From positions 1 to 35,219 of the forward strand of contig LCQS01000003.1 of NCBI GenBank assembly GCA_001004265.1: a stretch of DNA of 35,219 nucleotides. Reading direction: 5' to 3'. Position numbers and translations under genes: made by a program. Shown here in pieces: positions 8,063 to 15,569 of the stretch. A model generated the notes under the pieces. It had not been told where the DNA came from. It saw only the letters and a program-made list of their open reading frames with translations, and did not search any database. The stretch is from Parcubacteria group bacterium GW2011_GWA2_51_10 (lineage in GTDB: Bacteria > Patescibacteriota > Minisyncoccia > Phycocordibacterales > UBA2100). Position 1 is the stretch's first letter; each line of letters begins with the position of its first letter.

Positions 8063-8566
8063 GTGGTATATACGCTTCTCATAATCGGCCATATTATTGG
8101 GACCGTACTTGGTGCGGGGGCTGCCACGTTTGCAGAGATACTGCACATGCGCGCCATGCGCGACGGCGTCATGGATCCGGAAGAAAGCGCGACGCTCTCT
8201 CTCGTGTATCGCGTGATCCGGATCGGGCTTTTTATCGCGATTCTGACGGGCTTTGCATTCTTGATAGACTTTCGTTTTATTACCGGACACGAAGAGCGGC
8301 TGTATAGCGAAAAACTGTGGGCGAAAATGACCATTGTGCTCCTCATACCAGTAAATGCACTTCTCCTCCAAGCGAGAAGAATACCGTTCTGGCTCGGCTC
8401 GGCGCTTTCGCTCACTGCATGGTACGCCGCTATTGTTTTGGGCGTCTTCCGCGCTATTCCATATTCATACCTAGAGATAATGAGTGCCTTCATTGTTGCT
8501 GTCCTCGTCATGTCCGCCATTTTAGAAGCCATTCGGCGCGCGTATCATAAAATGACCACGGCATGA
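8063..8566 (+). CDS. Four- to five-helix membrane protein, unknown
   Basis: 167 aa from a GTG start supported by the promoter position. The first helix contains LLIIGHIIGTVLGAGAATF, with a His in the membrane, followed by a charged cytoplasmic loop (MRAMRDGVMDPEES) and three or more further helices. In-membrane His and a small-residue-rich first helix recall DUF2269-like or other small haem or quinone-associated proteins, but I cannot assign a family. The stop overlaps the next start (ATGA), so it is translationally coupled to the following membrane gene. Confidence 0.75.
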   Translation: MVYTLLIIGHIIGTVLGAGAATFAEILHMRAMRDGVMDPEESATLSLVYRVIRIGLFIAILTGFAFLIDFRFITGHEERLYSEKLWAKMTIVLLIPVNALLLQARRIPFWLGSALSLTAWYAAIVLGVFRAIPYSYLEIMSAFIVAVLVMSAILEAIRRAYHKMTTA

Positions 8567-9012
8567 GCTTCACAATTGCAGTTGTCGTTCACGTTCTTCT
8601 TGGGGTGACAGGTGTTGCCTTTTCCTATGCAGTCGCGCTTGGAGTTAAGAAGCGCGTACCCAATGTTGCATTTCTAAAATGGTCATCGGCAATCGCACTT
8701 ATTTCATATCTACTGTCGTGGGCGACGGGCGCATACTATTACGTGCTGAACTATGGAACGGCGGTCAAACCGAGAATTATGGAGGGTGCGTATCCATGGG
8801 CACACTCAATTTTTATGGAGTCCAAGGAGCACATTTTCCTCTTCCTTCCATTCATGGCGCTAGTTATTGCTCTTATTATCTTTGTGCGCGGAGAAAGAAT
8901 AGCGGCAGATGTCTCAATGCGAAATTCACTGTTCATTCTGTCGCTCACGACTTTCTTTCTCGGAGTATTCATAACACTCTCTGGTGTTCTCGTATCTGGA
9001 GCTGTGCGGTAA
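8563..9012 (+). CDS. Four-helix membrane protein with several His residues, unknown
   Basis: 149 aa, overlapping the previous gene by four bases. Helices are visible at about 4-24, 40-62, 87-107 and 120-145. His residues sit in the first helix (VVHVLLGV) and at a membrane edge (WAHSIF, KEHIFLF). The layout resembles the upstream protein, so the two may be paired subunits. No family is recognised. Paired membrane His could hold haem, but this is inference. The longer overlapping ORF 8679-9371 in another frame covers this gene and is not a real single protein. Confidence 0.75.
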   Translation: MSFTIAVVVHVLLGVTGVAFSYAVALGVKKRVPNVAFLKWSSAIALISYLLSWATGAYYYVLNYGTAVKPRIMEGAYPWAHSIFMESKEHIFLFLPFMALVIALIIFVRGERIAADVSMRNSLFILSLTTFFLGVFITLSGVLVSGAVR

Positions 9013-9032
9013 GACAATTATTTTGGATCTAT

Positions 9033-9371
9033 ATGCCTACACATTCCGCTTCAGAATTAGGAAACAGAATTCTTAGAGCATACCTCATCGCTGCGATTGT
9101 TACAGTGCTCTTTATTACCATCGTTACGGTTGCGGCGGATATTTATCTACCGCTGAAGGATTGGCTGAAGACAGTCTTTTTTCATCATTGGCTCGGCAAG
9201 GGGGCTTTGGCGGGCCTCGTCTTTTTCATTTCCGCGGCGGCGCTTTCATCCGTATCGCCGCGGCGAGATGAAGACGTATCATCCGCAATGCGTCTCCTTT
9301 CTATCGTGAGCATACTCTGCGCTCTTTCTCTTATTGCTTTCTTCTTTCTCGAGGCGTCCGGCCTCATCTGA
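9033..9371 (+). CDS. Three-helix membrane protein, unknown
   Basis: 112 aa. The ORF track lists 8679 as the start, but that would overlap the coupled gene 8563-9012 for over 300 bases; ATG 9033, just after that gene's stop, gives a compact protein. Helices lie at about 12-34, 52-68 and 86-107, with FFHHWLGKG between the first two. It forms the third member of a His-containing membrane gene group and converges on the Mqo-like gene, 14 bases from its stop. Function unknown. Confidence 0.65.
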   Translation: MPTHSASELGNRILRAYLIAAIVTVLFITIVTVAADIYLPLKDWLKTVFFHHWLGKGALAGLVFFISAAALSSVSPRRDEDVSSAMRLLSIVSILCALSLIAFFFLEASGLI

Positions 9372-9385
9372 ATCAATTGGACAGT

Positions 9386-10810
9386 TTAGGATACGTACGA
9401 ACTTTTTTGCGATGGATCCTCGAGTGGCACGCTCCTCCCTTCGCAGAGCTCCGCCTCCATTTTCTTTTTGTCGAAACTAAATTCGCTACCGAAAAATTGC
9501 GTTACTATGTTGCAATCACGCATCGCGTTATAGAGGCAAACCGATGCGCCGGGCGAGGGCGTCATATTGAAGATAATCCGCTCTCCAATGATTTTGCCCT
9601 CTCCCAATAGAAGCTCGTGCGTATTTGTATTGACGCGCTGAAGACGCATGCCGCCGAAGCCTCTCGCGCGCGTGAAGTCGCGACCGCGAGCGGTCGGCAC
9701 GATTTTGCGGACCTGCCGCGCAAAATAATACTTTCCTAATAGAGGTATTTCGTAGAAGATATTCCGGATCAAATACCACGCACGCAAGGGATCGAGGAGG
9801 ATGATAATGAATGAGAGCCATGTCTTTGGCTTCGCGAGGCCCGAAACGCGAAAGTAATCGAGCATGCTCGCCCAATTGCGCGCCTCGAGAACAGGAACGA
9901 ACCTCGCCGTCGGCCCCCAGCGTGTCGCATCCGGAACGCGCACATCCGGATCGCCGTGCACGGCCGCGAAGGGAAGGCGCGGATCCTGCACGGTGTAGAC
10001 TTTGCCACGCAAAAGCTCGCGGCTGAAAAAGAACGTGCCCGCAACGGGTATGAGTGAAAACTCGTGTCCATATCTGAGCCGCTTCGCAAAAAGGAGCGAA
10101 TACGCATCCGCGTCGAAAACGACTGCGCGTGCACGGATAGAGTGTGGCGACGCACCATCGCGTCGTATGATATCCAGTTCCCAGACATGATCCTCTGCAC
10201 GGCGAATATTTTTGACTGCTGCGCCAAGAATTATTTCCGTACGTTCGCGAGCCTCATCTTTCGCCCGTGCTGCAAGCGATCGGGCGAGCATTCCATAATC
10301 AACCGCGTGTCCGTGGTTCACAAGAGCGAGCACGTTCTCGTGTTGCGCCCGCCCGCGAATGATGTTTGGCTCGACTTTTTCTATTTCCCCTCGATCGAGC
10401 TTCCTTACGTTCGGGAATATTTCTTTGAGCGCGGAGAAGCGCTTCGAGAGGAATTCCACTTCTCTTTCTCCTACCGCGAAAACCATTTTCTGCATCGGAA
10501 AAAGTATGCGTTTATTCTCTTCCACGGGAAGCCGCATGGCGTACTCTACGACCATCGATGCTCCCGCTTTAACCTCCCTTACTTTTTCGATTGAGTAGTT
10601 CGTCTCGATATCGCCGACGTGCAAGGTTTGGCTGTTGTTGTTTGATCTCGAATTCACCTGGCCACATTCCTCGTGCTTTTCAATAAGGACGATGCGGCGC
10701 AGATTCGTATATCGTACGAGCGCGTAGAGAAGCGCGGTGCCGGAAACGCCGCCGCCGACGATGGCAACATCGAACGGTTCAGCGCGGGCGCCGGGTGACT
10801 CTCTCTCCAT
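9386..10810 (-). CDS. FAD-dependent oxidoreductase, malate:quinone oxidoreductase (Mqo)-like
   Basis: 474 aa. The N-terminus has a dinucleotide-binding signature (DVAIVGGGVSGTALLYAL) ending in an acidic strand (IVLIEKHEECG) that would hold the FAD ribose. The region NSRSNNNSQTLHVGDIETNY resembles the Mqo segment rich in Asn, Ser and His after the FAD fold. The C-terminal third (GFGGMR, FNMTPSPGAS) fits the FAD cap. Mqo oxidises malate to oxaloacetate and reduces membrane quinone. No other TCA-cycle or respiratory genes are seen here, so malate specificity is uncertain; another 2-hydroxyacid is possible. Coding is on the minus strand, divergent from the lmo0937-like gene. Confidence 0.8.
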   Translation of the reverse strand: MERESPGARAEPFDVAIVGGGVSGTALLYALVRYTNLRRIVLIEKHEECGQVNSRSNNNSQTLHVGDIETNYSIEKVREVKAGASMVVEYAMRLPVEENKRILFPMQKMVFAVGEREVEFLSKRFSALKEIFPNVRKLDRGEIEKVEPNIIRGRAQHENVLALVNHGHAVDYGMLARSLAARAKDEARERTEIILGAAVKNIRRAEDHVWELDIIRRDGASPHSIRARAVVFDADAYSLLFAKRLRYGHEFSLIPVAGTFFFSRELLRGKVYTVQDPRLPFAAVHGDPDVRVPDATRWGPTARFVPVLEARNWASMLDYFRVSGLAKPKTWLSFIIILLDPLRAWYLIRNIFYEIPLLGKYYFARQVRKIVPTARGRDFTRARGFGGMRLQRVNTNTHELLLGEGKIIGERIIFNMTPSPGASVCLYNAMRDCNIVTQFFGSEFSFDKKKMEAELCEGRSVPLEDPSQKSSYVS

Positions 10811-10860
10811 AGAAAATCAGCGTACTCTTTTGGAGCAAAAGCGTCCATGAATGGATTAAC

Positions 10861-10924
10861 CCGCACACTAACTTCGCGATAATTTCCGCCAAGAAGTTAT
10901 GGCAAACGTATAGTTAGTGTGCGG
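10861..10924 (+). repeat. 13-bp perfect inverted repeat with alternative inner pairing
   Basis: CCGCACACTAACT (10861-10873) is the exact reverse complement of AGTTAGTGTGCGG (10912-10924), separated by 38 bases. A second pairing, TAACTTC (10869-10875) with GAAGTTA (10893-10899), uses overlapping bases and excludes part of the first. It lies in the divergent gap between the Mqo-like gene and the lmo0937-like gene. An operator pair or a switchable leader for the minus-strand gene is possible. Confidence 0.6.
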
Positions 10925-10964
10925 ACTTAATTTAAAATTCACCGGCGCCCGATTTAATACGTAA

Positions 10965-11117
10965 ATGCTTACTTCCGTTTCAGCGGGGCTCGTTATTCTG
11001 TGGCTTTTAGGAGTTGCAGGCGTGTATGATATCGGGGCGTTTGTGCACGTGTTGTTAGCGGCGGCCATCATCATTTTTCTCATTCGTGTCATAGAGGGTA
11101 CAGATACTGCACAATAG
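10965..11117 (+). CDS. lmo0937-like small membrane protein
   Basis: 50 aa, missing from the ORF track because of length. The sequence has two helices separated by GVYDIGAFVHV, ending in FLIRVIEG. This matches the lmo0937 family pattern: an ILWLLG first helix, a Gly turn, a His-containing second helix and a basic end. These peptides are abundant in bacteria but have no known function. It stands alone, 70 bases before mscL. A weak -10-like TTAATA lies five bases before the ATG. Family match is by pattern memory, so moderate certainty. Confidence 0.75.
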   Translation: MLTSVSAGLVILWLLGVAGVYDIGAFVHVLLAAAIIIFLIRVIEGTDTAQ

Positions 11118-11187
11118 GTACATTGCAGGTCTATTGCGGCCCCAATCAATGTCGCTCATCGTTGCGAACTGTAGGGAATATGGTCCA

Positions 11188-11607
11188 ATGCTACACGTGC
11201 GTGATATCTTAAATAACTTCAAGAAGTTCATTTTGCGCGGCAACGTTCTCGATCTCGCGGTCGGGGTCATGATGGGTTCCGCGTTCACTGCCGTCGTGAA
11301 CGCACTCGTCAAAGATTTAATGACGCCTATTGTGGGCGCTATTGTAAAAACTCCGAACCTCTCCGAGCTCACACTCACGATTCGCGGCAGTACGATTATG
11401 TACGGCGATTTCGTGAGTGCACTCGTGTCATTCCTCATTATTGCGGCGTCCATCTATTTCTTTGTCATCATCCCTATGAATATGTTCGTAGAGCGGATAC
11501 GAGGCCCGCAGGAACCAAATCCCACGACCAAGAAATGTCCTGAATGCAAAAGCGAAATTCCGATAGACGCTACACGATGTGCTCACTGTGCGATACAATT
11601 ACCATAA
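11188..11607 (+). CDS. mscL: Large-conductance mechanosensitive channel with C-terminal zinc ribbon
   Basis: 139 aa from ATG 11188; the ORF track start at 11134 would add 18 residues before the usual MscL amphipathic N-terminus. The channel releases solutes when membrane tension rises. The N-terminal helix (FKKFILRGNVLDLAVGVMMG), TM1 with its Gly/Ala/Val pore face, a periplasmic loop, and TM2 (SFLIIAASIYFFVIIPMN) are all present. After the second helix a two-CxxC module follows (CPECKSEIPIDATRCAHC), a zinc ribbon in place of the cytoplasmic helix bundle; such tails occur in other MscL proteins. The following transporter gene starts about 7-20 bases downstream. Confidence 0.96.
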   Translation: MLHVRDILNNFKKFILRGNVLDLAVGVMMGSAFTAVVNALVKDLMTPIVGAIVKTPNLSELTLTIRGSTIMYGDFVSALVSFLIIAASIYFFVIIPMNMFVERIRGPQEPNPTTKKCPECKSEIPIDATRCAHCAIQLP

Positions 11608-11613
11608 AGCGGG

Positions 11614-12681
11614 ATGCTTTGCGCCCACATGGATCGTATAAAATTACAACCTTATTTTCTTCTCGCGCTCCTCGTCGGCGCGCTCGTTCTTACGTACGTG
11701 ATTTACAGGCCATTTTTGGCAGCCCTCGCGCTTGCCGCTGTCCTTTCCGTCATCGTCTCGCCTCTCTATCAGCGGATATTGCGCGCTATCCCAACTCGGG
11801 ACGGCCTTGCCGCTCTCGCGACTGTAGCAATCAGCGTCATACTCATTCTTGTGCCGATTTCGTTTCTTGTGTCGCGTATCGCGATTGAATCCGAACAGCT
11901 CTACGTGTCGCTCACGCTTCTCGAGGGAAGGGCGTATCTCGATGCTACTCTCACGAGTCTCGATCGCACGCTCGGGACCTACATTCCGGGCCTCTCTGGT
12001 TTTTCGGAAACGGCATCTGCCGATATTGAAAACTATGCACGGCAAGGACTCGCGTGGCTCCTCAGGGAGTCGGGCCGCATTTTTTCGAGCATCGCGGCAC
12101 TCGCGCTGAATTTCTTCATTTTTTTCATCGCCCTCTTTTATTTCCTTCGCGATGGCGGGAAGTTTAAGAGAAAAGTCATCGAATTCAGCCCGCTTCCCGA
12201 CAGCGCCGATGAGAAGATCGCGCAGCGCTTAGAGGCCGCCATACATTCCGTCGTCAAGGGAAATCTCGCGATAGCGCTTATTCAGGGCGTGCTTGCCGCC
12301 GTGGGATTCGCTATTTTTGGAGTGCCGCACAGTATTCTGTGGGGGACCATCGCCGCTGTTGCAGCGCTTATCCCCGGTATCGGGACCGCGCTCGTTATTA
12401 TTCCTGCGATTATCTTTCTTTTTGTAACAGGATCAACCGGCGCGGCACTCGGGCTGCTCGTGTGGGGCTTACTTGCCGTCGGGCTTGTTGACAACTTTTT
12501 AGGGCCGAAGCTCATCGGACATGGAATGCAGTTGCATCCACTCTTAGTTCTGCTTGCGGTCCTCGGTGGAATACTTTTTTTCGGGCCGCTTGGTATTTTC
12601 CTCGGGCCGCTCACGTTGAGTCTTCTGTTCGCGCTCCTCTCTGTCTATTCGGAGACGACGCGGGAGTCCTTCAGAGCATAA
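11614..12681 (+). CDS. AI-2E family transporter (PerM/DUF20)
   Basis: 355 aa, or 350 if the ATG at 11629 (MDRIKLQ) is used. Typical topology: paired N-terminal helices (LVGALVLTYVIYRPFLAAL, LAAVLSVIVSPLYQRI), a helix, a soluble middle domain (about 95-150), then helices with the family motifs FFIALFYFLRDG and AVAALIPGIGTALVIIPA, and a C-terminal VLLAVLGGILFFGPLGIFLGPL. The family includes exporters of AI-2 and Na+/H+ antiporters; the substrate is not predictable. It directly follows mscL, so co-transcription is likely. No quorum-sensing genes are nearby. Confidence 0.95.
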   Translation: MLCAHMDRIKLQPYFLLALLVGALVLTYVIYRPFLAALALAAVLSVIVSPLYQRILRAIPTRDGLAALATVAISVILILVPISFLVSRIAIESEQLYVSLTLLEGRAYLDATLTSLDRTLGTYIPGLSGFSETASADIENYARQGLAWLLRESGRIFSSIAALALNFFIFFIALFYFLRDGGKFKRKVIEFSPLPDSADEKIAQRLEAAIHSVVKGNLAIALIQGVLAAVGFAIFGVPHSILWGTIAAVAALIPGIGTALVIIPAIIFLFVTGSTGAALGLLVWGLLAVGLVDNFLGPKLIGHGMQLHPLLVLLAVLGGILFFGPLGIFLGPLTLSLLFALLSVYSETTRESFRA

Positions 12682-12722
12682 ATCCTGTGTGATTGTTTTT
12701 TCTGGCGTGCAAAAGTGCCACG

Positions 12723-12731
12723 TGGTATACG
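12723..12731 (+). promoter_or_regulatory. Extended -10-like TGGTATACG upstream of Cys-rich gene
   Basis: TGG-TATACG lies about 30 bases before ATG 12762. Unlike most genes here this leaves room for a leader containing a Shine-Dalgarno sequence. Confidence 0.4.
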
Positions 12732-12750
12732 TGTAAGTTGCGACTCCACG

Positions 12751-12758
12751 AAGGAGGT
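12751..12758 (+). promoter_or_regulatory. Strong Shine-Dalgarno AAGGAGGT deciding start 12762
   Basis: AAGGAGGT ends three bases before ATG 12762. It is the best ribosome-binding site in the window and picks this frame over the overlapping ORF 12715-13005. Confidence 0.7.
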
Positions 12759-12761
12759 CCC

Positions 12762-13046
12762 ATGGAACTACAGCAATGTGATTTTTGCGCCAAAGGAATG
12801 GGTTCGACGACCACCAAGATGGTCAACGGAGTGCAGGTCGAGCGGAGCCAACGCGCGAGCTGCATTTCGGAAAAGCGCGCCGCGCGGTGCCTGCATTTGG
12901 ATGATTGTTCGTGTCCCTGCGACCAATTTTCGTTTGCGCATCAGTTCGGAATGCACAGCGCGGAAGAATGCCAGCGAATACTCAACGCTATGTGCTTCGG
13001 GATGAGTGCCGAGATTCCGATGCCGTTACAGTTTGGTTCCATCTGA
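12762..13046 (+). CDS. Cys-rich small soluble protein, unknown
   Basis: 94 aa, from the ATG with the strong ribosome-binding site. No membrane segment. Nine Cys are spread as CDFC, single Cys at about 40 and 49, CSCPC near 56-60, and two more, with the C-terminal half rich in Met. The N-terminal CxxC (ELQQCDFCAKGMG) looks like a zinc knuckle, suggesting metal binding. I do not recognise a family. It is preceded by its own promoter-like box and followed by DoxX. The leader and strong SD differ from the leaderless neighbours. Confidence 0.6.
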   Translation: MELQQCDFCAKGMGSTTTKMVNGVQVERSQRASCISEKRAARCLHLDDCSCPCDQFSFAHQFGMHSAEECQRILNAMCFGMSAEIPMPLQFGSI

Positions 13047-13094
13047 GCCGGGTGTCGAGAAGAGCTGTCGACGGGCAGCTCCTCTTTTTTGTAA

Positions 13095-13100
13095 TATAAT
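13095..13100 (+). promoter_or_regulatory. Consensus -10 box TATAAT, 7 nt before ATG 13108
   Basis: Perfect TATAAT seven bases upstream of the DoxX start; it rejects the longer ORF-track start at 13006. Confidence 0.7.
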
Positions 13101-13107
13101 AAGCTCA

Positions 13108-13509
13108 ATGGATACCTCGAAAATGAGTCTTTACGGGCCCACTGTGCTTCGGCTCGGGCTCGCCATACTTTTTTTGTGGTTCGGCTTTTCGCAGATCACG
13201 AATACTGTGGATTGGATCGCGTGGGTTCCGCCATGGGCAGCGGCGCTCTTTGGCTTGTCAGAACATACGATTGTTCTCGTGAACGGCTGGTTTGAAACTG
13301 TTGGAGGCTCGCTGCTCCTTCTCGGTCTATGGACGCGCATTGCCGCATCTGTGCTTTCGCTCCATCTTTTTTCTATCGCGTGGGCGGTTGGCTATAACGA
13401 CATCGGCGTGCGTGATTTCGCGCTCGCTGTATCTACTCTCGCACTCGCGCTCTTCGGTCCCGATAGATGTACGGTTGATTCTCTAAGAAAACGCAATGAG
13501 GGATTGTAA
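13108..13509 (+). CDS. DoxX-like membrane protein
   Basis: 133 aa, four helices. The first contains LRLGLAILFLWFGFSQ, a DoxX-type opening; the second and third include NGWFETVGGSLLLLGLWTRIAA, the Gly-rich core of the family, followed by LHLFSIAW and a last helix before a basic tail. DoxX-like proteins are often linked to oxidative stress or quinone-dependent redox reactions, though their exact activity varies. It is a single-gene unit with a consensus -10 box. The start at 13108 is chosen by the promoter and because the upstream extension is Arg/Cys-rich and not membrane-like. Confidence 0.85.
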   Translation: MDTSKMSLYGPTVLRLGLAILFLWFGFSQITNTVDWIAWVPPWAAALFGLSEHTIVLVNGWFETVGGSLLLLGLWTRIAASVLSLHLFSIAWAVGYNDIGVRDFALAVSTLALALFGPDRCTVDSLRKRNEGL

Positions 13510-13534
13510 CTTGCATTAAACATGCCGAGAAATT

Positions 13535-13543
13535 TGATACTAT
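13535..13543 (+). promoter_or_regulatory. Extended -10 box TGATACTAT, 5 nt before purF ATG
   Basis: TGn-TACTAT stands five bases before ATG 13549, a leaderless arrangement. Confidence 0.6.
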
Positions 13544-13548
13544 AAGGT

Positions 13549-14985
13549 ATGCACTCGCAGGAGCTCGGGGAAAAGTGCGGGGTGTTTGGGGTTTTTGGGC
13601 GCGGTCTCGAAGTAGCGCGCCTTACGTTTTTTGGGCTGTTCGCGCTACAGCACCGCGGACAGGAGAGCTCCGGCATTGCCTCGGCGGATGGTGACCGCCT
13701 CCGCTCTCACAAGGGAATGGGTCTTGTTTCTAATGTCTTTACAGAGAAAGATATAGAGTCACTTTCTGGCCATATCGCCGTCGGGCATAATCGCTATTCA
13801 ACAGCTGGCGGATCCCACCTCGATCATGCACAGCCGATTATTATCGGCGATGGCAGAGAGGAGATCGCACTTGTGCATAACGGCAATCTCCCGAGCACTA
13901 CTGCACTCGAGAAGTTCCTGCACGGGAAAGGAGTAGATCCGAAGGGTCTTTCCGATTCGCGCATGATCGCCGAGGCACTCGGCGTGTACTTAAAGGAGGG
14001 AAGTACGCTCTCGGAGGCGGTGAAATCCACGTATCCGCTTCTCACGGGCGCTTTTTCAATTCTTATCGCCTCGAAAGATACGCTCATTGCAGTGCGTGAT
14101 CCCTGCGGCATCCGGCCGCTCTCGCTCGCCTCTCTCAATGGCGGCTTTGTCTTTTCTTCGGAAAGTTGCGCACTCTATCCTGTCGGCGCGGAATTTCTGC
14201 GCGACGTCAAGCCCGGCGAGATGGTCGTCGTTGATGAAAAAGGTCTGCGGAGCGAGCAGCTTGCCTCCGCGAACCCGAAGCTCGACATATTTGAATTTGT
14301 CTATTTTTCGCGACCGGATAGTCACCTTCTCGGCAAATCGGTGTACGAAGTGCGTAAAAATTTCGGCGTTCAGCTGGCGCGCGAATATCCACTCCGAGCC
14401 GATGTGGTCATTCCCGTTCCGGAAACGGCGATTCCCGTCGCCATCGGCTATGCCGCGGAATCTGGCATACCGCTACAAATGGGGCTTGCAAAAAATCGCT
14501 ATATTCATCGGACGTTTATCCAGCCGGAGCAGCATATCCGCGATCAGGGAGTCAGAGCGAAACTAACTCCCATAGTCGAGGTCATCAAAGGGAAGCGCGT
14601 CGCGGTTGTTGATGATTCCATTGTCCGCGGAACGACGTCGCGGAAAATCGTGGAGATGCTCTTTAAGGCAGGAGCTTCGGAAGTTCACTTTCTCGTATCG
14701 TCGCCACCTATCATCTTTCCCGATTTTTACGGTATCGACACGCCACGGCAAGGCGAGTTACTCGCGGCGACAAAGTCCGTTTCCGAAATGAAAGCATATC
14801 TCGGCGCGACTTCACTTCAGTTTCTTTCGTATCGGGGCATGATTGACGCAACCGGCGTGCCCGAAGACCAGTTTTCGGCATCATGCTTCACGGGCGAATA
14901 TCCGATTGACATACGAGAGCGTGCGAAGGAAATCACCGCAACCTCAGTGTGCTACACGCCATTTCCAAATCCCGAAAAAGTGTAG
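13549..14985 (+). CDS. purF: Amidophosphoribosyltransferase
   Basis: 478 aa. First step of purine synthesis: glutamine plus PRPP gives phosphoribosylamine. After a nine-residue leader comes the Ntn nucleophile Cys10 (EKCGVFGVFG), so the leader should be removed. Glutaminase motifs GHNRYSTAG and HNGNL follow. The PRPP site is VAVVDDSIVRGTT with Asp355-Asp356. Overall it aligns with the Bacillus type, but positions where that type has the four cluster-binding Cys are not Cys here (for example FPDFYGIDT, DIFEFVYFSRPDS; the C-terminal region has only SASCFTGEYP), so the iron-sulfur cluster is probably absent. No other pur genes are nearby. Confidence 0.96.
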   Translation: MHSQELGEKCGVFGVFGRGLEVARLTFFGLFALQHRGQESSGIASADGDRLRSHKGMGLVSNVFTEKDIESLSGHIAVGHNRYSTAGGSHLDHAQPIIIGDGREEIALVHNGNLPSTTALEKFLHGKGVDPKGLSDSRMIAEALGVYLKEGSTLSEAVKSTYPLLTGAFSILIASKDTLIAVRDPCGIRPLSLASLNGGFVFSSESCALYPVGAEFLRDVKPGEMVVVDEKGLRSEQLASANPKLDIFEFVYFSRPDSHLLGKSVYEVRKNFGVQLAREYPLRADVVIPVPETAIPVAIGYAAESGIPLQMGLAKNRYIHRTFIQPEQHIRDQGVRAKLTPIVEVIKGKRVAVVDDSIVRGTTSRKIVEMLFKAGASEVHFLVSSPPIIFPDFYGIDTPRQGELLAATKSVSEMKAYLGATSLQFLSYRGMIDATGVPEDQFSASCFTGEYPIDIRERAKEITATSVCYTPFPNPEKV

Positions 14986-15045
14986 CGACTAACAGCGGTC
15001 GCTGAAGACTGCCACGGCATCGCCAGCAATCACCACCGGGTAATA

Positions 15046-15051
15046 TATACT
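15046..15051 (+). promoter_or_regulatory. -10-like TATACT upstream of sigma factor
   Basis: TATACT lies 19 bases before ATG 15071, predicting a short leader of about 12-13 nt rather than a leaderless start. Confidence 0.4.
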
Positions 15052-15070
15052 TGTTTCTCGCGTCATATAT

Positions 15071-15565
15071 ATGGGAGATCAGAAGAAAGAATTTCTTTTT
15101 GGCTATGAATCGCACGTTGACGAGCTCTTTCGCTACTCCCTCTCGAAAGTGAGCGATAGGGAATTGGCGAAGGACATCGTGCAGGAGGTCTTCGTAAAAA
15201 CGTGGGAATATATCGCGAGTGGTCACGAGGTGACGAATATGAAAGCGTTCCTCTACCGGTCGCTAAACAATCTCATCGTTGATACGTACCGGAAAAAGAA
15301 GTCGTCCTCATTGGATGCGCTTCGGGAAGACGGTTTTGATCCTCCTGATGATACGCAGCGACCTCCGGATGAGAAAATAGATGGTCGGCGGGCACTCGAG
15401 CTTCTCTCGAAACTTTCGAGACCCTACAGCGACGTGATCATCATGCGCTACGTGAACGGTCTTGAGATCTCCGAAATCGCCGAGATTACCGGCGAGTCTG
15501 AAAATACAATTTCCGTGCGCATCCATCGAGCGATCAGAAAATTGAAGACACTGTACGACCGCTAA
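15071..15565 (+). CDS. ECF-type sigma-70 factor
   Basis: 164 aa. Region 2 (about 10-75) has ELAKDIVQEVFVKTWEY and AFLYRSLNNLIVDTYRKKK, the core-binding and -10-recognition helices. An acidic linker is followed by region 4 (about 105-160) with LSKLSRPYSDVIIMRYVNGLEISEIAEITGESENTISVRIHRA cut into a helix-turn-helix. It would direct RNA polymerase to a set of stress or envelope genes. The next gene, four bases downstream, encodes a DUF5667 protein with a membrane segment, a likely anti-sigma partner. Nearby secreted proteins at 16830 and 19064 are candidate targets, by position only. Confidence 0.94.
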   Translation: MGDQKKEFLFGYESHVDELFRYSLSKVSDRELAKDIVQEVFVKTWEYIASGHEVTNMKAFLYRSLNNLIVDTYRKKKSSSLDALREDGFDPPDDTQRPPDEKIDGRRALELLSKLSRPYSDVIIMRYVNGLEISEIAEITGESENTISVRIHRAIRKLKTLYDR

Positions 15566-15569
15566 GAAT

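Noticed and set aside
8679-9371. 230-codon ORF on the plus strand
   Set aside because: Its first half lies out of frame over the coupled membrane gene 8563-9012 and is not membrane-like; only the part from ATG 9033 is credible.
12715-13005. 96-codon ORF overlapping the Cys-rich gene
   Set aside because: The strong ribosome-binding site and the Cys pattern belong to the frame starting at 12762.
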